From Atopsyche davidsoni (lineage: Eukaryota; Arthropoda; Insecta; Trichoptera; Hydrobiosidae): a stretch of DNA of 64,000 nucleotides. Positions 55,466 to 64,000 of the stretch are shown here, in pieces. The translations under genes were made by a program, and so were the position numbers. The notes under the pieces are model-generated. The model saw nothing but the letters and a program-made list of their open reading frames with translations. It was not told where the DNA came from and searched no databases. Every line of letters begins with the position of its first letter. The first letter of the stretch is position 1. The DNA lies in contig JAILWY010000001.1 in assembly GCA_022113835.1 (NCBI GenBank), positions 13,384,501 to 13,448,500 of the forward strand, given 5' to 3'.

Positions 55466-57000
55466 AAAGAGATGATTTGCTTCGTTGATGTTGAGTTGGT
55501 TGAAGTTTTCTGTCTTCCGAAGCATGTCTTCAATTTATAGCTCTACAAGCGGAACATGAGAACTTCTCCTTTAACGCCTTCTTCTGGCTAGGTGTCATGT
55601 GTCACCAGAGTTGGTTGGCGTGTGGAGGGATTTGGTTCGGCTTTAGGCCTGAGCGTGAAGAGGCAGATTTAATGGTGAGCGCATCATTCAGATATTCACC
55701 ATGGTGGTAGCGGGGAGCGAGCGTACCTCTCCGAGAGAGCATAGAATCGGCAACCACTCGGCCTTTAACCATAGGCTGTCGTTTCTATTGATGTTTTTAG
55801 GGACAGAAATATCCAAATGTCGGACGTATCAGAGGAATAACAATTTTCTGATTCCGAGAGAAAAAACGGCGAAAACTTCATACAAAAATAATTTTATATT
55901 TATAGAGATGATTTTTTTAAAATTTTATATTCTGATAAAACTTAAGGTGATTTACTTTTCGTTAAAAAGTTATTGCACAACTTTGTACATGTTGTGTGCT
56001 AACATTGCGGAAATTGCTTCATCAATTCTCTTGCACCGCTTCATATATTCCCTTATCCCATAATATAGTCAGGGTACTTTGAATACGTCAAACGATCGCG
56101 AACTTATTGATTGACTTAATGGAAGTTTAGCTAACCTCTAGTCTTCATTATAATTGACCGGGTAATAGGTAAAAGTTTTCATGTTTGTAGAAATCTAGCA
56201 GTCGCCTAAATGATAACATTACCAAGGAATATAGTGGATAAAGGTCAACTTAAATAAATTATTTGATGCCTTTTATTATAAAATACACTGGTAATAAGTT
56301 TTACCGACCAAAAGACAAGCTGCCGTTCTGAGTTGGCATAATTCGTTAGAATTTAAGCTCACTTAGAGTGAATTAATGAATAAATATTTAATTAAACCAA
56401 AAACGAATATTTTAATGTTCATTTTCTTGAGCGTGCTGGGAGCCTCTTCAATATAACAAAGCTTTTATAATCGTTTAATTAGTTTGAAGTAGATAGACTA
56501 TATAGCTATAGGCCATATTGGGTAAACATCATTATTAATTGATCCACACGATGTTTGCTGGGCTGCCCGCTAATAAGGGACTGCCAATTATAACAGAAAC
56601 AACCCCCGCAAACTTCCTTTAGCACAACCCTCCGTACTCCGCACTTTGAACAACCCTAGTACTCCCGATTGTTACTGGGAACTCATCGACTAACAATTAG
56701 AGAGCAATTCCAAAGCTGATAAATTCAATTTACTGTTAAATATATCATTTGCAAAATATGCCAAAGCTTATTAGTTGTTTAGATATTTATTACATTTCGA
56801 GATTGTATTTATATATTTTTTTTTTATATCAATATTTTACTGGGAGAAATAGTTGATTAACAACTTTTTTTGCTATAGTGAAAAAACGTTTTCTACAACC
56901 TCAGCCTTTAACAGCATAAAAAAATTTGTTCTACTCCTCAGTCAGTTCAGTTTCTGGTGTTTTGTTTTTTACTCCATAAAAGGTTATTATATTGTTTGTT
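55466..57000. other. Unassigned stretch, GC-balanced at 55490-55780
   Basis: Directly follows R1 and may be more of it. On the minus strand it has a 22-codon frame, MTPSQKKALKEKFSCSACRA (55600-55540), followed by a stop. The 120-codon plus frame 55701-56063 starts in GC-balanced DNA but ends in AT-rich text. 56540-56680 is a small island. No gene recognised. Confidence 0.35.
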
Positions 57001-60000
57001 GGAATGTATATTTTACTTTACGAATTATAAGACAACACTATACTACTTTTTAAATGTAAAAAATCAAAAGCAGGTAAAATTGTGCTTCGAATCAACCGAA
57101 AGAAATTGTAGCTATGCGCAGCTTAATAAATTCTTGGCATTTACGTTGTTGAATACAGAGCGGGTTGTTTTTGCTGATGGTTGATTTTACTTCTTTTTAA
57201 CTAAGAAAACTATCCGTTCGTATTAGACCCATAAACTTCAACATGAAATCTACTAGTAAAATGACATCACCCAGTGAAACCCTCATCTAAGTCTTAAGAT
57301 CGATATATATCATTATTAATAATATCACATCAAGAACACACAAACACAGTTATCCTATTTATTATAAGCACTGTTGATTAATCCCGTGACGCCATTCACT
57401 TAGAGCCCCAATACGTCCTAATTACAAACACAGTATTCAGTTATTCTGCCATGAATATGGCGGCGCTGAAATAAAGCACTTAGTTAGCGCGGGGCTGTTT
57501 GACCCTCGACCCCGGAAGAGCCTTATTCTGCTCGTATTGTGTTTCAAGCTTAGGGCTTCCTGCGAGGCTCGCCTAATAGCCGTAAGCCTTGAAAGAAAAC
57601 ACCGGAGAAACAAAGTGTTTTCCCTAATTACCTTCCAGCAGTTCTGCAATCTCCGCAGTTGACGATTCTCGCTAATTAATTAAAGCTTCCAGGTTAATTG
57701 GCAGGTCGTGAAGTTTTGATAAGAGCCCCTTGTAGTTTATGTTCTATAGCTAATTAGACTAGATAATTGATTATAATTGTCTCTTTAAATCAAAACAATG
57801 CCTTTGACATATAAATAACTCTTTATCACTTTCATCGCACTTATTTATCTTTAATCTACGAGTAAGAGGAGTATAGAGTGTGAGACCACGAGAAAGCGAC
57901 AGGCAAACATACAATAGAAATCATTCAGAAGCAATTGAAGTTGTATACACCTCGATAAGTCTCCAGCGTATGCTTTATTAAATCAGCTTCTATTAGACGG
58001 AACTTTTCTACATATAATTTTGTTTCTTTTGAATCGTTGCAAATTAAAAAAAATCCACTTTTGTTCAAATAAAACAGCGAGGCTGTTAAAATGCAAAGCT
58101 GTTCTTGGTATTTTATTTTTAAAAAACAAAGCATTAAGATTATTTTGCGAACTTTTTTTTAAGCTTGGATGTTTTTGAAATTAAGATTTTTTTACATTTA
58201 ATTTCTATGAAACTAATAATTCCACATTTACCCTTTTACATTTACCTTCATAAATGATAAAAAAATTCTAAATTGGGAAAGATTTCTCACATTATCGTAT
58301 TATATATTTTTACCGATGGAAGATATACAATATTTAAGCACTCGATTTATACATGAAACCGGTGGAATTTGAGCTCACCTGTAGATCCACCCAAACATTT
58401 ATGGATGAAAACTGGAAGTTCATAAAAAATATAATTGGTTATTGAAGATATGTTGATGAAAACCACTGCTCCATGAGAAACTTACTAAAAAAAATTATTG
58501 ACCGTTTTATCTATAATTTTGTATAATGATAGTTCAAACAGTAAATTTTAAACGTATGAAATAAAATATATTAAAATTGACGGACTTGAATACACAAAAC
58601 CAACATTTGAATCACTCACAAAAACCTTGCATACCAAAACAATTTTATTACATTTTCTTAATTTATTACATTGTATGGGTCATTAGTTTAAAGCACCGCA
58701 ACACTCTGACATATTTTATCGCGAGCGCCAGGGAGTCAAACCAAAGCATCCTCAGTGTATCTTTGGAAACTAATTGCAAAGAACACATTCATTAACTCAT
58801 CCCCGGAGTCAAGAGGAGAGCACTGGTTTGCTATTTTCGACCGGCAGTGCTTTATTTTCCCTGGCAGAGTCCCAACTGAAACAAACAATTCACTTTAATT
58901 ACTCGTTAATTAGAATACCCCCTAATTAGTGTATCTCCTGTTTACAGATATTTTTTGTCAAGGTAATATTTTTTTTTTGAGAATCTTCAAAACGAAGGCG
59001 TGCGCTGCGAATTGATTACATAGATAAGGAAAGCATCTGCCAAGCTTTTGAAATGCTTTTAATTATGATTTTTAATATTTTAAATTAGAAATAGCTTGAT
59101 ATAATGAAGAGGACTTTAAAAACTGTGAGATGAAGGGAGATATGTTCACTTTGATATTTTAATGAGTTAGTTCCTGCTTTATTAGCTTTGGTGTTATTCG
59201 TAACGATATATTATATATTCAAAATACTTTATCATTTGAAATTGTCTTAAATAATCTCCTTATAAATTTGAATCTGAAATGGTTTACTTCAGCTCCTGTA
59301 CACGAATTTTATAGATAAATTCTAATTATCTATGTATTTAACAATAAAATATATATTAGTAATTATTACAGCTCAAAAAATTCAACCTTACTTTGAATTT
59401 AAATTTTAAATGAGTATACTATATGTTCTATAAAAACAAATTTTCATCGGAATGTAAGGTGTACACAACTTTTTATAATATAAATTTGTTTATTTTTGTA
59501 TACTCATCATTGTTGCTATATACTGTTTTAATCAATAATGCCAAATATTTGCCTGATAACTAGCATATCATTGTGCAGAGGAGAAAATTAATTATTCAAA
59601 TCAATCATCCAAGATTGTATTCAATATAATTATCAATAGCAGGTTTACAACGTTACAACATTTGGTCAAATAGGGTTATTGAACCTCACATCTAAAAACA
59701 GACATAGAATCATGAAAAGATGAGATATATTGAAATAAATATTTAATTAATCATAAATTGAGGTAAAATTAAATTTATATTATTCATTATTAAATACAAT
59801 ACGGCTAAGTCTTATAAACAGTCTGCAAAACACGAAGAAGCTATGAATACAAAGTAAAAACCTTGAATTGCTTTATTACATCCTCACTTTAATTTATTAC
59901 TAATTAAAGGACTCATTGCTATACTCAATTAAATCAACTAAATAAAAGGATAATATGTGTTTAAATTAATCTTCCATGAAAATGATCCACGCAAAACCAG

Positions 60001-60540
60001 TGAATGGTCCAAAACATCAAACAACCGGATATGAAATCTTCATTTATATCTAAGCTCCTTCGACTTCGGCAACGATATTTTTCTAGCTCGTCAGGGACTA
60101 ATTTTAGACGCGAGATGTCAGCGATTCAAAACCGGGAAAAACATCTTTCACTAATCGATATTTTAGATTCTCCGATCCACGCGTCTGCCGAGCTGATGGA
60201 CTCCCAGCTTTAGGAACTGACCGCAATCAAAAACCTCATAATTTGCGAGACGTGTGCGGAATATTGGGCCAGCTGGGGGCGGGGGAGGGACGGCGAAGGG
60301 CGGATTAATCGCCCCCGTCCTACGAGTAATGGAAAGATTACCCAAGTGAAAATTTCTCATTAGAGGCTGCCGAATCGGGGCTTCCCCGTGCAGCCAGTTG
60401 AGTCAGATTACAGATTTATACGTAAGGCGTTTTTCGATAAAGCTGCTGAAATTAACATGACCAATTGATTAAAGTAGTAATATCATATAAAATGTATTTT
60501 TAAATATTTTATGTACTCCAATTTAATTAAGTATATTTTT
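57001..60540. other. AT-rich stretch with islands (57380-57720, 58800-58880, 60020-60400)
   Basis: 57380-57720 is GC-elevated and repeat-free. 60250-60320 has GGGGGCGGGGGAGGGACGGC. Frames 57925-58134 (-) and 60004-60213 (+, LRQRYFSSSSGTNFRREMSA) have mixed composition but no splice or family evidence. Confidence 0.4.
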
Positions 60541-60544
60541 TCCT

Positions 60545-60770
60545 ATTGCTAATATGATTAGGCTCATTAGTTCATACATAGAAGATGATTTTAAAGAAAC
60601 TCTCAGAAAAATATCATCGTGATTTGTGTGGGATTTGAACCCACATGTATGAACTTATGTGCCTAATCATATTAGTAATAATATAATAAACCCGTAATGG
60701 GTAATAAATACGCATCTGATTGACGTTCAATCCAAAAAATAGACATACGTATATTTTTTCCAACATTTGT
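60545..60770 (-). mobile_element. SINE-like fold-back with type-2 tails
   Basis: 60545-60579 and 60645-60679 are inverted copies of the type-2 tail (AATATGATTAGG...), with only a short piece of the core between them (minus: GTGGGTTCAAATCCCACACA). Past the right arm, GGGTAATAAATACGCATC and TCCAAAAAATAGACATACGT match sequences after 8911 and 54255. Confidence 0.8.
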
Positions 60771-62361
60771 TTATCACGTGATTCGTTTGCTTATAAACAT
60801 GTTGTTCGTAAATAAGCGATAATTATATTTAGCCATAGTATTTTTGATAATAGTTTAGATTTTGATGAGCAACAAAATATTTGTCCATTGGCCTACTTTG
60901 TAAAACTTCAAATGTCAACATAATAATAAACCAATCTGGCATGAAGGTTTATTTTTATTAGATTGCATATCTTATTATATTATATATTTTATTATTGCGA
61001 CTCTTCGGTGATATCCATAAATAGAAAATGCTTTTAAAAAGTAGAAAATAAAGTTAAAAGTGTTAATTAATTCTATGGTAATATAACTACCGGAGAATAT
61101 TTTTTTTATTCAGACTTTGATCTTTAAAAATAAGATTATTTTTGTGAATATATATAATAAGTAGTATACACATTCAAAGGTATATTTATAAAAAACGTAC
61201 TTTCGACTACATATAATACAAGCTGAATGAAGCTTAAAAACGATATCACTTGTAAATTAAATTTAATATATAAAGATATTTTAGAAAAGCGGTCTCTTAC
61301 GTCAGTTTTAAAAAATACATTTTGCATGCAAAATTGTGATTTCCCTCGTTTTATTTATTTCGCTTAAGCTTGAACGTCAAGAAAGCATAACTGTGCATAA
61401 ACTCTCATTACAGGAACAAACACGATTAGAATCGCTCCAACGGAAACAATATAACGCTGTTACATATCTAATATTTACTTAAAAATAAAATCACTTGAAA
61501 AAACACAAATTCATAGGCATTCAATAAAATCGATTAAAATAACAAACGTTCAATCTCATATCAGCCAAGAGCATCAAACTCACTGATAATTTACATTACT
61601 CCTGATACACATTGCATCTCTTTCTCATACTTTTTTGATTTGCTAATTTGTAAATAGTTCACGAAACCTCTGCTTGAAGATGTCAGCAAACAAATAAAAA
61701 TTAACTAAAAATATTTTTCAATGTCGCTATCACTACTTCTTTAACACAGCTCTGCGTTTACTCCATTTTTCCTATGTACATTTTCTATGAGAAGTGTCTT
61801 CCTGTAGTCCGAGCCGTTACCTCGGCTAAAGGAACCGCTGCGGCCTCGCTCCGCTGCCATGTTTGTGGTTGTCTCTTAAACCTGCATCTTGACATCGACG
61901 AGAAATTTTAATTACGTCATTTTTTTCCAACTCCGCTATCGTTGTAATTATCGCAAAACCAGTGGCTTTCGAAGTTTTCATCGTTGAGATGCAACACTTA
62001 GTACACTGTAAATAAAAAGATGACATTGGTGAGTTGACATAAAAATACCAAAATCAATGTCAAATAAAATTGAATCACTCTACATTTAACAAAGTTTTTG
62101 TGTGGTATACTTTATAAAAATGGTTTGAAAAAAATACTTGCTTTTAACACTCAAAAGTGCATACATTTCACTACTCAATAGAATACCGGCTGTCGTAAGT
62201 CGGAGTAACCTTAAAGTTTTAGTGAGAAAGAAAACAACAAAAATCTAAGGCAAGATCTAAGTGATCCAAAAATTTTAAGCTAATTTTTTTATGTCAAATT
62301 AACATCTTCTTATGGTTTATTTTTAATATTTTATTTTTTTACTTTTTCATCAAATTCCTAT
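60771..62361. other. AT-rich stretch with an island (61800-61980)
   Basis: Only the possible exon at 61882-62005 stands out; the rest shows no recognised feature. Confidence 0.45.
61882..62005 (-). CDS. Possible internal exon with both splice signals
   Basis: On the minus strand, CTTTTTATTTACAG (AG at 62007-62006) precedes 124 bp that end in GATGCAG|GTTTAAG (GT at 61881-61880). The open frame reads CTKCCISTMKTSKATGFAII then TTIAELEKNDVIKISRRCQD. The frame stays open past the donor until 61826. GC is more balanced than in the flanks. No family recognised and no neighbouring exon found, so chance remains likely. Confidence 0.25.
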
Positions 62362-62697
62362 CCTTGAAGGAGGTTGGCGACCATTTCACTGAGCATATAC
62401 TCATACTGAGCCAGTGTACATGGTTTTCCAAGGGGAAAATAGTGTAGTGGGTCTTCGGGTACTTCTATACCACAGTTTTATACTGGACGGAAAAGTCTGC
62501 GTATTGCTACTGCCCTTAATAATCCTTTCCTTACAAAGCTCTGGCGTTTAGATCTGATACTCCTACTGCAGAAACAAGGTATTTCCAGAGCACATCCCTC
62601 CACAATGATTCCAAATCCACTACATCATTACCGATCCTTTACACACGCTCAGAGTGCAGAATCGCAGCTATGCACATGCAACAGAATGGGGAGAGTG

Positions 62698-62700
<3 letters not shown>
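62362..62700 (-). repeat. Interspersed repeat R1, long copy
   Basis: Reverse orientation with all landmarks: GAAGGAGGTTGGCGACCATT, AATAGTGTAGTGGGTCTTCG, GTCTGCGTATTGCTACTGCC, CTTACAAAGCTCTGGCGTTT, CCGATCCTTTACACACGCTC. Ends against an (AT)n repeat. Confidence 0.85.

Positions 62701-62747
<47 letters not shown>
62701..62747. repeat. (AT)n microsatellite
   Basis: Pure AT alternation of about 47 bp at the 5' boundary of the R1 copy. Confidence 0.97.
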
Positions 62748-62749
<2 letters not shown>

Positions 62750-63570
62750 ACTATGAAGCGTGGATAGAAACAATAGCGTTGCTCTAAAATTGTAAAGATT
62801 TTTTATTTTAACACTTATAAATAATAATTCACATACAGTGTAATATACGATACATTATCTTACCTAAAATTGTAAAGAAACGACAATTTTAAGTATATCG
62901 TCCACTTCACTTCTCTTTAACTTAAATTATTACTAATATCTTTCTATTCACAATGAATGACGGCCAACAGAGTTTCGCTGGCACATAATCTTAAAGCAAT
63001 TATATTGCTTTACATATATATATATTTTTTTAAATTCTGTTAAATAAATACTCAATATTTATCATACACAAAAGGTTGAAAATCCCACATAGCGGAGCAA
63101 ATTAATTCCAAATCAAGTTCAATATCGGTGCGTGCCCCGCCTGGCGATGAGGCCCGCTTCCTTAGGGGGCCCTAATTGAGACGCCGGGCCCCAACATGGC
63201 CTGAAGCTTGGCCCCAGCCGGACGGGGCTCTCATAACTGACAAGCCGTACAAACGGGATCATATTTTTCAGTAAGTCGTTATTCTCCATAACTAAGCCTA
63301 TTAGTTTTTACGCGCTGATCTCATTATTTTGTATTTATTTGCAGTTATACTGCCGTGCACGCGCAACGGGCTTCCTGGTGTGGGCGTGATGATACTTATC
63401 AATTAAAATATTTTTTATTCAATTGTTATAAAAATTTAGAACCACTGTTTATCAAAATCTTAACACTTTGCGATATAATTATTTATGCGTATATTAAAAT
63501 TAAATATTTTCTGTATTTTGCAGTAAGTATTGGCCCAAATATTACTGGACTATTAGTAAAACATTATCCT
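62750..63570. other. AT-rich stretch with an island (63120-63230)
   Basis: The island reads GGTGCGTGCCCCGCCTGGCG and GGCCCCAGCCGGACGGGG. The 173-codon frame starting at 63355 runs from unrelated flank into the transposon and is not a gene. Confidence 0.45.
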
Positions 63571-63576
63571 ATAGTA

Positions 63577-64000
63577 CAGGGTGTCCAAAAAGAGTATCGG
63601 GTGAATGTGAATAGTGACCGTTATTGCGATATGCTGCGAAAATTTTTGAGCCCAGAGTTGCAGGAGGTTCAAGGTTTCAACTCAAGAACGTGGTTCCAAC
63701 AAGCCATACACTCAATCAATCAATTGAAGCTGTTAACGAATTATTCCCTAATAAGGTCATTTTACGTAGAGGTAACATCAACTGGCCTCCCAGAAGCCCC
63801 GATCTTAGCCTTCTTGACTATTTCGTATGGGGATACCTTAAAAGTAGGGTTTATGAGAATAATCCGAAGGACCTAACGGAATTGAAACAAAACATCAGGT
63901 CAGAAATGGCAGTAATATCGAGGGCTATGTGTCAGCGTGTTCGTTCAGCAATCTTCGTTCCAGATTAGTCACAGTCACCATTTGGATAACATCATCTTTC
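63577..64000 (+). pseudogene. Tc1/mariner-like derivative, cut by window end
   Basis: TA|CAGGGTGTCCAAAAAGAG at 63575 opens an element of the same type as 15794-16348. The transposase remnant reads YRVNVNSDRYCDMLRKFL, then WFQQ, then INWPPRSPDLSLLDYFVWGY, LKSRVYENNP and LTELKQNIRSEMAVISRAMC. As in the other copy, the terminal repeat joins directly to the C-terminal third, so the N-terminal half is missing. The Asp and Gly that follow WFQQ in active relatives are lost here. The sequence continues past RVRSAIF to CACCATTTGGATAACATCAT at the window edge, so the right terminus lies outside. Confidence 0.88.

Noticed and set aside
58350..58380. Further hammerhead from GAAACCGGTGG
   Set aside because: No CTGATGA-like box or stem II upstream within a reasonable distance.
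63355..63876. 173-codon protein
   Set aside because: The frame begins in unrelated AT-rich flank and enters the mariner remnant out of its transposase frame; the transposase frame is the 63624-63968 one.

Overview
The window looks like non-coding DNA from a repeat-laden animal genome, most likely an arthropod and probably an insect. It is AT-rich overall, has no convincing complete gene, tRNA or rRNA, and carries transposon families common in insects. These are a Tc1/mariner-like DDE transposase remnant (WPPRSPDL / VWGYLKSRVYENN), the end of a non-LTR retrotransposon reverse transcriptase (DVFEMWCQQGMPRIPW), piggyBac-, hAT- and pogo/Tigger-type MITEs, a SINE-like family with a tRNA-like core, and Penelope-like pieces. 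The species cannot be named from the sequence.

Layout. 1-1087 is a nearly perfect tandem array (296-bp period) that runs off the left edge. Half of each unit derives from an interspersed family, called R1 here, that recurs about ten times (1088, 13340, 17290, 26808, 28978, 36972, 44964, 45176, 55005, 62362). 8.6 kb, 28.0-28.5 kb, 50.4-51.1 kb, 53.9-54.2 kb and 60.5-60.8 kb hold the SINE-like family. 21.2-21.6, 29.1-29.3, 30.6-30.8 and 31.3-31.45 kb hold Penelope-like fragments. DNA transposons sit at 12226 (piggyBac-type), 15794 and 63577 (mariner derivatives), 33872 and 39093 (pogo/Tigger-type) and 54549 (hAT, perfect 8-bp target duplication). 33.4-34.6 kb is a hidden degenerate tandem array of about 140 bp. 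Between them lie long AT-rich stretches with many 150-400 bp patches of higher GC and no repeats. These resemble conserved non-coding or regulatory DNA, as in the surroundings or introns of a large developmental gene, but that is inference.

The most interesting signal is a set of hammerhead-ribozyme folds on the minus strand in the Penelope-like fragments. The copy at 29217-29262 keeps the full catalytic core and lies in the loop of a perfect 31-bp inverted repeat. A head-to-tail pair occurs at 21396-21493, and degenerate relatives at 30.65 and 31.4 kb. Several retroelement copies (29.2, 30.6, 31.4, 51.0, 60.6 kb) have become fold-backs, with an inverted copy of one part facing the other. This suggests repeated self-primed (snap-back) reverse transcription.

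Possible coding pieces are weak. The better ones are an acceptor-preceded open frame at 1530-1774 (+), a Pro/Thr/Gly/Glu-rich frame at 11259-11450 (-), a 54-codon frame ending at a donor-like site at 35799 (+) and a splice-bounded segment at 61882-62005 (-). None matches a family I recognise.
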